Of a stretch of 64,000 bases of DNA, positions 33,699 through 42,844 are shown one piece after another. This DNA comes from an uncultured Lachnospiraceae bacterium. Lineage in GTDB: Bacteria; Bacillota; Clostridia; Lachnospirales; Lachnospiraceae. The DNA lies in assembly GCA_944381485.1 (NCBI GenBank), contig CALWLI010000010.1:62001-126000 (forward strand), in the 5' to 3' direction. Under the pieces are notes generated by a model that had not been told where the DNA came from, did no database searches, and worked only from the letters and a program-made list of their open reading frames with translations. Within the stretch, counting starts at the first letter, position 1; every line of letters begins with the position of its first letter. The translations under genes and the position numbers were made by a program.

Positions 33699-36155
33699 TT
33701 ATGCTCTCAGCTCTATTCCCATTCCGTTGAGTCCGTTAAGTATCTTCCTCATGGAGGCATTTACGTCCTCGTCTGTAAGTGTTCTGTCTGAAGCTCTGAA
33801 GCTGAGGCTGTAGGCTACCGACTTATAGCCCTCCTTTACCTGAGTTCCCTCGTAAATATCAAAGAGCTTGTAGCTCTCAAGGTTTTTGCCGCCTCTCTGA
33901 GCTATCATATCCTCTATATCTCCCACAAGTATGTTCTTGGGAACCAGCATAGATATGTCTCTTCCCACTGCGGGATACTTGGCAATTCCCTCATATTTTC
34001 TGTCAAAGCCGGTATAAGGTATAAGTGCCGGCATATCAAGGACTGCAAGATATACCCTCACTCCCTCCTTGAAGTCGTAATTGAGACAAACCTCAGGATG
34101 TACCTCACCGAGATAGCCTATAGTCTCACCGTTGTATCTTATATCAGCCTTTCTTCCCGGATGGAGCCAAGGCTTTTCGCAGGCGGGATCATAGTGTACC
34201 TTGGCCTTCATTCCCACATGCTCCAGGAGCTCCTCAACAACGCCCTTCATGACAAAGAAGTCCACATCTTCACCGTAGGCTCCAAGAGTCAGCTGTTCTC
34301 TCTCATCCGGAAGCTCTGTGAGAGGCAGTGCCTTGGGAATATAGATATTGGCCATATCATACAGCCTTACATCACCGTTTCTCCTGTTGTAGTTGAGGGA
34401 GAGGGCTGTCATCATCGCATTTACCGGCTGAGTTCTCATTATGGAGAAGTCCTCACCCAAAGGATTTGATATGACTACCGCCTTTCTGAGCTCGCTGTCA
34501 GCGGGGACAAGGAGCTTTTCAAACGCCTTGGGAGACTCGAAAGCGTAGGTCATAGCATGGGAGAATCCTGAGAACTCCGCAATGTTCCTTGCTATCTGAT
34601 CTATGCGAAGCTTATAGGAGAGCTTTCCTGTTGTGGCCTCACCCACAGGCAGAGTTCCCGCTATCTTGTCATAGCCATGGAAGCGGAGCACCTCCTCGGC
34701 AAGGTCTGCTGTGCAGTGGAGATCTCTTCTGAAGGTGGGAACGACTACCTCATTTGTGCTCTCGTCAAAGCCAAGGCCTATCTTTTCAAATATTGCCCTC
34801 ATCTCCTTCTCGTCTATATCTGTTCCGAGAAGTCCGTTTATCTTTTCAGGCTCAAATTTTACCCTGATCTCCTCGTCTTTTACGGGATAGACATCTATCA
34901 TGCCTCCCACGACCTCTCCGCAGCCCAGCTCCTCCACCAGCTGACAAGCCCTGTTTATAGCAGCCTCTGCGTTGTTGGGGTCAAGTCCCTTCTCAAATAT
35001 GGAGGAGGCGTCAGTTCTCATTCCTATTTTCTTTGAGGAGAGACGAATGTTTACTCCGTCAAAGTTTGCCGCCTCAAATACTACTGTATGTACATGGTCG
35101 GTGATCTTTGAGTTTTCACCTCCCATGATTCCTGCTATTCCTATACCGCCCTCTTTGTCATTTATCATGAGGACAGTATCGTCAAGCTTCCTTGTCTGTC
35201 CGTCCAGAGTGACGAACTCATCTCCGTTATGGGCTGTCTCGACTATGATCTCGTGTCCTCTGATAAGGTCATAATCATAGGCGTGCATGGGCTGCCCGTA
35301 CTCCTCCATAACAAAGTTGGTAATATCCACCAGATTGTTTATGGGTCTTATTCCGCTGTTTCTGAGGCGTTTCTGCATCCACTCAGGGGAGGGGGCAAAC
35401 TTTATATTCTTCACCATCCTTGCGCAGTAGCGGGGGCAGAGCTTTGTATTGTTTACTGTCACCTTAAGATAATCATTTATGTCCTCGGAATTTCCTGTAG
35501 CCTTGACCTCAGGCATCTTAAAGCTCTTACCGAAGGTTGCCGCAGCCTCTCTCGCTATACCTATTACAGCATAGCAGTCCACACGGTTTGAGGTTATCTC
35601 GTACTCCACAACTGTGTCGTCCATTCCCAAGGCCTCTACAGCATTGTCCCCGGGCTTTAATGAGAGCTCCTTTATAAGGTTCTCATCAAAAATATATATT
35701 CCGGACTCGGGAGCCAAGGGATAGGAATTGTGGTCCGAGCCCAGCTCCTCTATGGAGCACATCATTCCGTTTGAGGGGACTCCTCTGAGCTTTCCCGCTG
35801 TTATCCTTATTCCGTCCTCGGGAAGGGGGCCTCCGTCGTGTCCTCCCTTTACCTTTCCTCCGTCAAGGACCACCGGCACCAGCTGTCCCGATGAACCTAC
35901 AGGTATATTGGGTGCTCCCGTAACTATCTGTACGGTCTCATCTCCAACATTTACCTGACAAACCACAAGCTTGTCGGCGTCAGGATGCTTTTCAACCTTT
36001 TCAACTCTTCCCACTACAAGCTTCTCAAGGTTCTTGGAGAGGACCTCGTAGTCCTCCACCTTTGTTCCTGTGAGTGTCATCCTGTCGCTGTATTCCTGTG
36101 CTGTGCAGTCAAGCTCAGGCACATAATCTTTTATCCATGAAAGCGGTGTATTCAC
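33699..36155 (-). CDS. pheT: Phenylalanyl-tRNA synthetase beta subunit
   Basis: The 818-residue beta subunit of the alpha2-beta2 enzyme that charges tRNA-Phe. Domain order is standard: N-terminal helix and OB/tRNA-binding domain (VGRVEKVEKHPDADKL), B3/B4 editing domain, B5 repeat (GLLGTDIDEKEMRAIFEKIGL), synthetase-like core and the C-terminal anticodon-binding FDX domain (KYPAVGRDISMLV). The GTG at 36155 has GGAGG eight bases upstream and gives the usual start MNTPLSWI; a TTG five codons earlier lies within that site. It follows pheS by about 18 bases and is under the same T-box. Confidence 0.97.
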   Translation of the reverse strand: MNTPLSWIKDYVPELDCTAQEYSDRMTLTGTKVEDYEVLSKNLEKLVVGRVEKVEKHPDADKLVVCQVNVGDETVQIVTGAPNIPVGSSGQLVPVVLDGGKVKGGHDGGPLPEDGIRITAGKLRGVPSNGMMCSIEELGSDHNSYPLAPESGIYIFDENLIKELSLKPGDNAVEALGMDDTVVEYEITSNRVDCYAVIGIAREAAATFGKSFKMPEVKATGNSEDINDYLKVTVNNTKLCPRYCARMVKNIKFAPSPEWMQKRLRNSGIRPINNLVDITNFVMEEYGQPMHAYDYDLIRGHEIIVETAHNGDEFVTLDGQTRKLDDTVLMINDKEGGIGIAGIMGGENSKITDHVHTVVFEAANFDGVNIRLSSKKIGMRTDASSIFEKGLDPNNAEAAINRACQLVEELGCGEVVGGMIDVYPVKDEEIRVKFEPEKINGLLGTDIDEKEMRAIFEKIGLGFDESTNEVVVPTFRRDLHCTADLAEEVLRFHGYDKIAGTLPVGEATTGKLSYKLRIDQIARNIAEFSGFSHAMTYAFESPKAFEKLLVPADSELRKAVVISNPLGEDFSIMRTQPVNAMMTALSLNYNRRNGDVRLYDMANIYIPKALPLTELPDEREQLTLGAYGEDVDFFVMKGVVEELLEHVGMKAKVHYDPACEKPWLHPGRKADIRYNGETIGYLGEVHPEVCLNYDFKEGVRVYLAVLDMPALIPYTGFDRKYEGIAKYPAVGRDISMLVPKNILVGDIEDMIAQRGGKNLESYKLFDIYEGTQVKEGYKSVAYSLSFRASDRTLTDEDVNASMRKILNGLNGMGIELRA

Positions 36156-36173
36156 TTTTAATCCCTCCAACCT

Positions 36174-37193
36174 TTAAAACTGATTCAAAAATCTCTGATC
36201 ATTCTCATAGAGAAGTCTCATGTCATCTATCTCGTACTTGAGGAGAGCTATACGCTCAAGTCCCACTCCGAAGGCAAAGCCTGTGTACTTGTCGGGGTCT
36301 ATTCCGCACATTTCCAACACATGGGGATGTACCATTCCGCAGCCTAATATCTCTATCCATCCCTCTCCCTTACAGAAGCGGCAGCCCTTTCCTCCGCACT
36401 TAAAGCAGCTTACATCCACCTCGGCGGAGGGCTCTGTGAAGGGGAAGTGATGAGGCCTGAATCTGGTCTTCGTCTCAGGTCCGAAGAGCTCCTTCGCAAA
36501 CTCGTCCAATGTTCCCTTTAAGTCTGTCATGGTAATGTGCTTGTCAACAACCAGTCCCTCTATCTGGTGGAAGGAAGGGCTGTGTGTGGCGTCGATGCTG
36601 TCTGAGCGGAAGACTCTTCCCGGAGCTATCATCCTTATGGGAAGCTTTCCCTGCTCCATTACTCTGGCCTGCACCGGTGAGGTCTGGGAGCGAAGCAGTA
36701 TCTGATCATTTATGTAGAAGGTGTCCTGCTCGTCTCTTGCCGGATGTCCCTCGGGAATGTTGAGCTTTGTAAAGTTGTAGTCCTGCCATTCCACCTCAGG
36801 GCCCTCAACGACCTCATATCCCATGCCGACAAATATCCTCTCAACCTCATCCAGAGCTATCTGGCAGGGATGTCCGTGACCCACCTTGACCTTCTTTGCA
36901 GGAAGGGTCACATCTATTACCTCAGAGCTGAGCTTTTCCTCTCTCATTGCCTTCTGAAGCTTAGACTTCTCGGCCTCAAGCGCCTCCTCAACTCTGTTTC
37001 TGGCGTCATTTACCATCTGTCCGAAGGCAGGCCTCTCCTCGACAGGTACATTTTTCATCTCCTTCATCACGGCTGTGATATGGCCCTTTTTCCCAAGGTA
37101 CTCAACTCGCACGTCGTTAAGCATGTCAAGATCCTTGCAGGCTTCGATCCTTGCGAGGGCTTCCTCGGTGATCTTTGAAAGCTGTTCGTTCAT
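36174..37193 (-). CDS. pheS: Phenylalanyl-tRNA synthetase alpha subunit
   Basis: The catalytic class II subunit, 339 residues. An N-terminal coiled coil (about 1-90) binds tRNA. Motif 2 lies around PGRVFRSDSIDATHSPSFHQ and motif 3 around GFAFGVGLERIALLKY. FKCGGKGCRFCKGEGW near residue 275 adds a Cys cluster found in a subset of PheS. The ATG at 37193 has GAGGAG upstream; a GTG seven codons earlier is embedded in that site. Expression is governed by the T-box in its leader. Confidence 0.97.
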   Translation of the reverse strand: MNEQLSKITEEALARIEACKDLDMLNDVRVEYLGKKGHITAVMKEMKNVPVEERPAFGQMVNDARNRVEEALEAEKSKLQKAMREEKLSSEVIDVTLPAKKVKVGHGHPCQIALDEVERIFVGMGYEVVEGPEVEWQDYNFTKLNIPEGHPARDEQDTFYINDQILLRSQTSPVQARVMEQGKLPIRMIAPGRVFRSDSIDATHSPSFHQIEGLVVDKHITMTDLKGTLDEFAKELFGPETKTRFRPHHFPFTEPSAEVDVSCFKCGGKGCRFCKGEGWIEILGCGMVHPHVLEMCGIDPDKYTGFAFGVGLERIALLKYEIDDMRLLYENDQRFLNQF

Positions 37194-37250
37194 AACTTTT
37201 CTCTCCTCTTTCACAAAACTGATTTTTGAAAAGACTAAGGTTTAAAGCAC

Positions 37251-37530
37251 AAAAAACCCCGTCCCAAAAGGGACGGGGATCCGCGGTACCACCCTAATTC
37301 CGACACATTTCATCCCTCCTGTCGATATCAGATCGATCCGGAGGAAGTGTCAGCACTTCATTATGCTTTACGCGCATTGACGTCAGCACCTACACTCCCT
37401 ATCCTCAGGATTTCAGCACTGCAGCTCCGATGTGAATTTCATCCCTGTGCCTTGACACAACAGGCTCTCAGCCGATGACCTGTCTCTCTCCTGAGTATAC
37501 ACGGGGACTACTGTGCATCTTCACAGCCTT
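37251..37530 (-). promoter_or_regulatory. T-box riboswitch controlling pheST
   Basis: The leader senses uncharged tRNA-Phe. The T-box AGGGTGGTACCGCGG is at 37281-37295, followed by the terminator CCCCGTCCC-AAAA-like loop-GGGACGGGG (37257-37278) and six T. The antiterminator would use the T-box 5' half. Stem I includes the GA-rich AGGAGAGAGA and a likely specifier TTC at 37434-37436 in GAAATTCACATC, matching Phe. The 5' boundary is approximate. Confidence 0.93.
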
Positions 37531-37583
37531 TGATATTAAGTTTCGGCTCCTTGTGACAAAATACATCGAGCCGTTTCCATAAA

Positions 37584-37611
37584 ATTTTAGCACATGAATC
37601 CCGATTGTCAA
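37584..37611 (-). promoter_or_regulatory. Promoter of pheST
   Basis: TTGACA (37606-37611) and TAAAAT (37584-37589), 16 bases apart, about 60 bases ahead of T-box stem I and 63 bases after the dapA stop. Confidence 0.7.
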
Positions 37612-37673
37612 GTATCATTTCACATTTATCCGATTCAGGATCACATTTGTAAGCTTCCTTTTTCTCTATGCCA

Positions 37674-38573
37674 TCAGATAAGTCCCAGTTCACCGAGGAC
37701 CGCATCCACCTTTGCCTTATCTCCGTCTCCCATCTCACAGAGGGGAAGTCTTACGCTGCCCACATCCTTCCAGACCTTTCCGAGAGCATATTTTACAGGA
37801 ACGGGATTTGAGGTTACAAAGAGAACCTTAAAGAGACCGTAGAGTTTTCTGTGAAGTGCCTCGGCCTCAGCCACATTTCCCTCAAAAAATTCTCTGCACA
37901 TCCTGTTTATCTCACTTCCCATAATGTGGGAGGCAACGCTTATAACTCCCTCTGCTCCCACCGAGAGCATGGGAAGAGTCAGAGAATCATCTCCGCTGTA
38001 TATCTCGAAATCTTCAGCTTTTATCTGCATTATTTGGCTCACCTGCTCAAGGCTACCTGCCGCCTCCTTCACAGCGACGATGTTCTCATGCTCGGAGAGT
38101 CTCGCTATGGTCTCGGGAAGCATATTTATCCCTGTTCTTCCGGGTATGTTGTACATGATAACAGGAAGCTGTGAGGCCTCGGCTATGCTTGCAAAATGCC
38201 TGTACATACCCTCCTGAGAAGGCTTGTTGTAATAGGGTACGACCACAAGGGCACCATCCATTCCAAGCTTCTCAGCCTGCTTAGTAAACTCTATGCTTGC
38301 CCGAGTGTTATTGGAGCCTGTGCCTGCGATGACAGGGATCTTTTTCCCCAATTTTTCGCCTTCCTCCACAGCTATCCTTTTTACAGTTTCAAAAAGTTTG
38401 AGCTTCTCATCCGTAGTCAGTGTAGGAGACTCTCCGGTGGTTCCTGTGACCAAAAGAGAATCACTGCCGTTTTCTATAAGGTATTTTGAAAGCTCCGCCA
38501 TCCTCTCATAGCTGACTTCTCCCTCCTTGTCAAAGGGGGTTATCATTGCCGTCATTACTCTACCGAATTTCAT
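37674..38573 (-). CDS. dapA: 4-hydroxy-tetrahydrodipicolinate synthase
   Basis: Condenses pyruvate with aspartate semialdehyde, the first committed step to DAP and lysine. The 299-residue TIM barrel has the substrate loop GTTGESPTL (about residues 44-52), the catalytic Tyr in VVPYYNKPSQEG and the Schiff-base Lys in VAVKEAAGS near residue 166. It is the last gene of dapB-lysC-dapA, 25 bases behind lysC. The product feeds DapB and the DAP dehydrogenase encoded at 50504. Confidence 0.96.
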   Translation of the reverse strand: MKFGRVMTAMITPFDKEGEVSYERMAELSKYLIENGSDSLLVTGTTGESPTLTTDEKLKLFETVKRIAVEEGEKLGKKIPVIAGTGSNNTRASIEFTKQAEKLGMDGALVVVPYYNKPSQEGMYRHFASIAEASQLPVIMYNIPGRTGINMLPETIARLSEHENIVAVKEAAGSLEQVSQIMQIKAEDFEIYSGDDSLTLPMLSVGAEGVISVASHIMGSEINRMCREFFEGNVAEAEALHRKLYGLFKVLFVTSNPVPVKYALGKVWKDVGSVRLPLCEMGDGDKAKVDAVLGELGLI

Positions 38574-38598
38574 TTTCGCTTCCTCCCGGCTTTTGCCT

Positions 38599-39813
38599 TT
38601 ATCCTTCTGTTTTGTTTTCCTCTTCCTTAAAAAGGGCGTGAAGAGTGCGAACCGCCTTATCCTTATCCTTATTGCGTATAAGGCACCATATTGTCGTATA
38701 GGAATCCGAGGTCTGCAGCACTTCTATGCCCTCCTTTGTCAGGGCGGTCATTATCTTGGCCATGACTCCCGGCACTCCCTGAATATTTGCGCCCACCTCC
38801 GAGACCTTGCAGCAGTCTCCGACTACACTGTATGGAAATCCGCTCTCTCTGATGATCTCCTGTGCCCTGTCGCTGTCCTCCTCCTTGACTGTAAACACAG
38901 CCTCCCTGGGACAGATATTTATGAAATCAAGGCTTATGCCCTCATCGGCAATGTCCACAAGAAGCTCGGAAAACCTTTTCTGGTCTCCGACCTCATTTTT
39001 TATGTACAGCTGAACTATTCCTGAAAGTGCTGTTATGCCCGTTATAAGTCTCTCTCTCATGCTGTCATCCCTCTCTTTTATTATAGTTCCCCTTGCATCG
39101 CTGAAGGTTGAAGCAACTCTCAGGGGGATGTTTTTCGTCTTTGCCAGCTCCACCGCCCTCGGATGTATGACCTTTGCCCCCTGGGTGGCAAGATTACATA
39201 CTTCGTCGTAGGTCACAAAATCAAGTATCCGGGCATCAGGCACCACTCCGGGGTCTGCAGTCATTATCCCCTCCACGTCCGTATATATCTCTACCATGTC
39301 CGCGTCCAGAGCGACTCCCAGAGCACTTGCGGAGGTGTCACTGCCACCTCTTCCCAGTGTTGTGACCCTTCCGTCCTCTGTCATTCCCTGAAAGCCTGTC
39401 ACTATGACCAGCTTACCCTCTTTAATATACTTTTTCATATTTTCTGGTCTGAAATCAATTATCCGGGCATCCCCAAAATCGTCATTTGTTATTATGCCGG
39501 CCTGTCCCCCTGTGAGGACTGTGGTCTCATACCCGTCTTTTTTCAGCTCCTCCGCCAGTGTTACGGCGGAAATTATCTCGCCGCAGCTCATAAGGAGGTC
39601 CATATTTGACTTCATTATCGGATCCTTGTCATTGTCCGCAAGTCCTAAAAGTGTGTCCGTGGCATAGGGTGCCCCGTTTCTTCCCATGGCGGAGACTGTG
39701 ACTACAACAGTGTCCCCTCGCTCCACCGCCTCCTCTATCTTATGTCTCACGCTCTTTCTCGCCTCGGGAGTGGCCACAGAGGTGCCCCCGAATTTCTGTA
39801 TTATTAAAGACAA
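38599..39813 (-). CDS. lysC: Aspartate kinase
   Basis: Phosphorylates aspartate, the entry step to lysine, DAP, threonine and methionine. The 404-residue protein has the kinase start QKFGGTSVATPEA, the family RGGSDTSASALGVALDAD stretch near residue 155-172 and two C-terminal ACT domains (about 265-395) that normally bind lysine or threonine for feedback. No homoserine dehydrogenase fusion is present. It sits between dapB and dapA, which suggests a lysine/DAP-directed isozyme. Confidence 0.96.
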   Translation of the reverse strand: MSLIIQKFGGTSVATPEARKSVRHKIEEAVERGDTVVVTVSAMGRNGAPYATDTLLGLADNDKDPIMKSNMDLLMSCGEIISAVTLAEELKKDGYETTVLTGGQAGIITNDDFGDARIIDFRPENMKKYIKEGKLVIVTGFQGMTEDGRVTTLGRGGSDTSASALGVALDADMVEIYTDVEGIMTADPGVVPDARILDFVTYDEVCNLATQGAKVIHPRAVELAKTKNIPLRVASTFSDARGTIIKERDDSMRERLITGITALSGIVQLYIKNEVGDQKRFSELLVDIADEGISLDFINICPREAVFTVKEEDSDRAQEIIRESGFPYSVVGDCCKVSEVGANIQGVPGVMAKIMTALTKEGIEVLQTSDSYTTIWCLIRNKDKDKAVRTLHALFKEEENKTEG

Positions 39814-39842
39814 GTTCTCTTATCTCCTTCAGTCTGTATTAT

Positions 39843-40643
39843 CTATATTATGTTTTCAAGGCCTGATAAAAGCCCCTTTATGTCTCCCACCTTCTTCAGG
39901 GCGAGAAGTATGCCCGGAATAAAGCTCTCTCTGGTTATGGAGTCATGCCTTATGGTAAGTATCTGCCCCAAGCCGCCGAACATTACCTCCTGATGGGCGA
40001 CATACCCCGGAAGACGTACACTGTGGACTCTCATGCCCTCGTACTCTCCGCCTCGGCTCCCAGTGATCTTCTCAAACTCGTCCGGAGCTCCCTGTCGAAA
40101 GATCTCTCTGTTTTCAGCCATCTTTCTCAAGGTCTCCGCAGCTGTTCCCGAGGGGGCATCCTTCTTGTGATCATGATGCATCTCTATCACCTCGGCATAA
40201 GGCATGTACTTTATGGCCTCTGCGGCAAATTTCATCATCAAAACCGCACCTATGGCAAAATTGGAGGCGACAAATACGCCGCAGTCATTGTCCCTTGCCA
40301 GCTTGTCAAAGCTGTTAAGCTCTTCGGCAGAAAGCCCGCTGGTTCCTATCACAAGGTTCACTCCGTGTGAGAGAACTACAGGGGCATTGGCCTCCACAGC
40401 CTTCGCCACAGTGAAATCCACCATGACATCAGGTTTCTTTTCCTCAAGCATTGCAGGAAGGTCTCCCTCTATTTTGACGCCGGAACTTCCCATATCACAG
40501 AGCTCACCGCAGTCTGATCCCAACATAGCTATGTCGAAAGCACAGGAAAGCTCAAGGGCATCGTCCTTCATTACAGCCTTCATTATCTCTCTTCCCATTT
40601 TGCCTGCAGCACCTATAACTCCGACACGAATCTTTCTTTCCAT
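39843..40643 (-). CDS. dapB: 4-hydroxy-tetrahydrodipicolinate reductase
   Basis: NAD(P)H-dependent reductase making tetrahydrodipicolinate, 266 residues. The Rossmann loop GVIGAAGKMGRE is at the N-terminus, and the catalytic motif EMHHDHKKDAPSGTA with the His pair and Lys lies around residue 150-165. The ATG at 40643 is chosen because AAGG is nine bases upstream; an ATG three codons earlier abuts that site. It is the first gene of the lysine operon, 30 bases ahead of lysC. Its product is the substrate of the Ddh enzyme. Confidence 0.95.
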   Translation of the reverse strand: MERKIRVGVIGAAGKMGREIMKAVMKDDALELSCAFDIAMLGSDCGELCDMGSSGVKIEGDLPAMLEEKKPDVMVDFTVAKAVEANAPVVLSHGVNLVIGTSGLSAEELNSFDKLARDNDCGVFVASNFAIGAVLMMKFAAEAIKYMPYAEVIEMHHDHKKDAPSGTAAETLRKMAENREIFRQGAPDEFEKITGSRGGEYEGMRVHSVRLPGYVAHQEVMFGGLGQILTIRHDSITRESFIPGILLALKKVGDIKGLLSGLENII

Positions 40644-40710
40644 ATGTCCCATCCTTTCATGCTTTGAGTCTGATTATATGTCAAAATATCTTATTACTCT
40701 GATTTTTTCC

Positions 40711-40739
40711 ATTTTAGTCTGTATACAAATGAAAGTCAA
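40711..40739 (-). promoter_or_regulatory. Promoter of dapB-lysC-dapA
   Basis: TTGACT (40734-40739) and TAAAAT (40711-40716), 17 bases apart. The -35 begins only three bases after the T-run of the preceding terminator. The leader is about 60 bases, too short for a lysine riboswitch. Confidence 0.7.
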
Positions 40740-40746
40740 ACAAAAA

Positions 40747-40788
40747 ATATGCCCCTTAAGGGCATATCAGGATGTCCTTAAGGGGCAT
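40747..40788 (-). terminator. Terminator of the peptide uptake operon
   Basis: A 13-bp stem ATGCCCCTTAAGG with CCTTAAGGGGCAT (minus strand order) followed by ATTTTTTG. The promoter-proximal arm also lies in a self-complementary 21-base element (40747-40767), so a shorter alternative hairpin with the same T-run is possible. It lies about 40 bases after the peptidase stop. Confidence 0.85.
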
Positions 40789-40829
40789 GAAATCTTCTTT
40801 AAGACCGCACAAGGTATGAAGGGGCTTAA

Positions 40830-41906
40830 TTAAAAGCTCTCTATAAGCTCCTTGTTGAGCCTCTTTATTATCTCTACGGCAAGCTTTACTCCATTCTCGA
40901 AATCAGCGTAGGATGAAATGCCGTAGTGAGTGTGAGCGTAGCGCACAGGAACACCTATAACGATAGTGGGAACTCCCTCTCCTGAAAGGTGGATGTTCGC
41001 TCCGTTTGTGCTTCCGCCTGCCCTTACTCCCGCCTGAACCGGTATTCCCAGCTCCTCAGCAAGGTCAAGAGCATATCTCTGGTAGCGGGGATTTGTTATC
41101 ATCCTCGCATCTATGTGTCTCAGCATAGGGCCCTTCTTGATAGCTGTCTGGACCATATAGTCCTCAACGCAGGTGTCATCTGCAGGGCAACCCTCAAATA
41201 CTATGGCTATATCAGGCTTTACTGTGCGGCAGGTGATCTGAGATCCTCTGGTCCCGACTTCCTCCTGTGAACAGCAGGCTCCGATTATGTCCACGGAGAG
41301 TTCCTCTCCCTGAAGCTCCTTCAGTGTGCTGATGATGGATGCACAGCCCAGACGGCAGTCAAAGCTCTTTCCCACCATCAGATCGTGCTTTTCGTCATAG
41401 GTGAAGGTCACGTCGGGAACTACCGGCTCTCCTATCCTTATATCAAAGTTCTTTACCGCATCTTCCTTTGATACAGCTCCCACATCGACAGTTATGGCTG
41501 AAAAGTCCAGAGGCTTTTTTGCCTCCTCCTCTGTCATATAGTGAGGGGGCTTGCTGGCTGTGATTCCGGGGATGTACTCCCCCTTTCCGTTTCTTACCCA
41601 AACCTTGTGAGCGGGAATGTTTGAAGTAACCCATCCTCCCAGGGGGATTATCCTCAGGTTTCCGTCGGGACGTATAGCCTGAACCATGAAGGCAACCTCG
41701 TCGCTGTGGGCATCAAGCTGCACCATGGGACGGTTTCCCTTGTTCTCATTTCTCTTTATATATACATTTCTCAGGCTGTCTTCCTTCAACTCTCCCAGGC
41801 CTTCGGCATGTTTTTTGATCTGCTTTACAACCTCATCCTCAAATCCGGGAGCTCCGTTTGCATTTGATATATCCGCTATGATCTGCAGATTTTTATTTTT
41901 ATCCAT
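40830..41906 (-). CDS. M42-family metallopeptidase (glutamyl aminopeptidase-like)
   Basis: Cytoplasmic cocatalytic-metal aminopeptidase of 358 residues that forms large tetrahedral complexes in this family. Ligand motifs are VQLDAHSDEVAF (His/Asp), KSFDCRLGC (bridging Asp), CCSQEEVGTRGS (catalytic Glu and ligand Glu), a later EGCPADDT (Asp) and VRYAHTHYG (His). It is the last gene behind the peptide ABC importer and the creatininase-family gene, suggesting that it digests imported peptides. Its ribosome binding site is weak (AAGGCGG at long spacing). Confidence 0.92.
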   Translation of the reverse strand: MDKNKNLQIIADISNANGAPGFEDEVVKQIKKHAEGLGELKEDSLRNVYIKRNENKGNRPMVQLDAHSDEVAFMVQAIRPDGNLRIIPLGGWVTSNIPAHKVWVRNGKGEYIPGITASKPPHYMTEEEAKKPLDFSAITVDVGAVSKEDAVKNFDIRIGEPVVPDVTFTYDEKHDLMVGKSFDCRLGCASIISTLKELQGEELSVDIIGACCSQEEVGTRGSQITCRTVKPDIAIVFEGCPADDTCVEDYMVQTAIKKGPMLRHIDARMITNPRYQRYALDLAEELGIPVQAGVRAGGSTNGANIHLSGEGVPTIVIGVPVRYAHTHYGISSYADFENGVKLAVEIIKRLNKELIESF

Positions 41907-41966
41907 AATAATCTGATACCGCCTTTTCCGTTGTATTTGATTGTCATCTTACGGCCGGACCGCTGA

Positions 41967-42761
41967 TTAATATCCGAACTGATTGTTGTGAAGGACCTTC
42001 TTAAGATCCACTTTCTTGAACTCTTCCATGAAATCAACTATATAGTCGGCGCAGGTGGTGAGCATCTCATTGCCCCACTCGACTGTGGCCTTCTTGGGAT
42101 GGTCGGGTCCTATCCATCCGTTGTCTGTCACGTTGGGGGTGGTCCTTATGACCTCTACTGTTACGCCCTTGTATCTTACGTCTCTGAAATGGGTGGTCTT
42201 GATCTCGTCTGTGAGGTCCTTGAACTTTAGGGGCTCGTCTGTAAGCTCATCGTAGTCTATAAGGCTGGGGTCAACTCCCATTATGCCTGCAGTCTCCTCG
42301 GCTCCGCCGTGACCGCCCTTCCACTCAGGGTTCATATCCCAGGTCATAAGCCACCAGTTGAGCATAACAACGATGGCACCCTTCTTCTCAAACTCCATTC
42401 CGACTCTCTCTATAGTCTTTATGTTTCCGCCGTGGCCGTTAAGGATCATTATCTTCCTTGCACCGTGGTCATAGAGATTCTCAACAACTCTGTAGAGAAG
42501 CTGATAGAGAAGCTCTGAGCCCAGATCTATGGTTCCGGGATAAGGCTTTAATGACTCGCAGGCTCCGTAGGGAAGTGTAGGCGCAATAAGCACATCACTC
42601 TTCTTCTCAATGAGCTCGAGAAGTTTATTGGGAATGAGTGTGTCTGTTCCGAGAGGCATATGTCTGCCGTGGCACTCGATGCTTCCTATTCCCAAAAGCA
42701 CCATGTCATTCTCCTTAAAGTATTTCTGAGCCTTAGGCCATGTGATATTTGCTAATCTCAT
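41967..42761 (-). CDS. Creatininase-family amidohydrolase
   Basis: A 264-residue enzyme. Metal-binding motifs of the family are present: GIGSIECHGRHMPLGTD (Glu, His, Asp), LNGHGGNIKTI (His) and a Glu in GGHGGAEETAGIM. Members open cyclic amides or cleave formamides. It lies 83 bases after the substrate-binding gene and 60 bases ahead of the M42 peptidase, so it may process an imported peptide-like or cyclic substrate. GAGGAG precedes the ATG. The true substrate is unknown. Confidence 0.9.
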   Translation of the reverse strand: MRLANITWPKAQKYFKENDMVLLGIGSIECHGRHMPLGTDTLIPNKLLELIEKKSDVLIAPTLPYGACESLKPYPGTIDLGSELLYQLLYRVVENLYDHGARKIMILNGHGGNIKTIERVGMEFEKKGAIVVMLNWWLMTWDMNPEWKGGHGGAEETAGIMGVDPSLIDYDELTDEPLKFKDLTDEIKTTHFRDVRYKGVTVEVIRTTPNVTDNGWIGPDHPKKATVEWGNEMLTTCADYIVDFMEEFKKVDLKKVLHNNQFGY

Positions 42762-42797
42762 AATTTTCTCCTCTCTTTGAATTTTATCTAATCGTTA

Positions 42798-42828
42798 AAG
42801 TGAAGATGCCCTCAGGGCATCCTCACTT
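42798..42828 (-). other. Hairpin after the peptide-binding protein gene
   Basis: Arms AAGTGA-GATGCCC type with one mismatch and a TCA loop. No good T-run follows, so it probably stabilises the upstream mRNA end and sets a higher level of binding protein than of the downstream enzymes. Confidence 0.6.
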
Positions 42829-42844
42829 CGTTTTAAATATTAAA

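Noticed and set aside
40653-40710. Lysine-responsive leader ahead of dapB
   Set aside because: The leader from the promoter is only about 60 bases and shows no structured aptamer.
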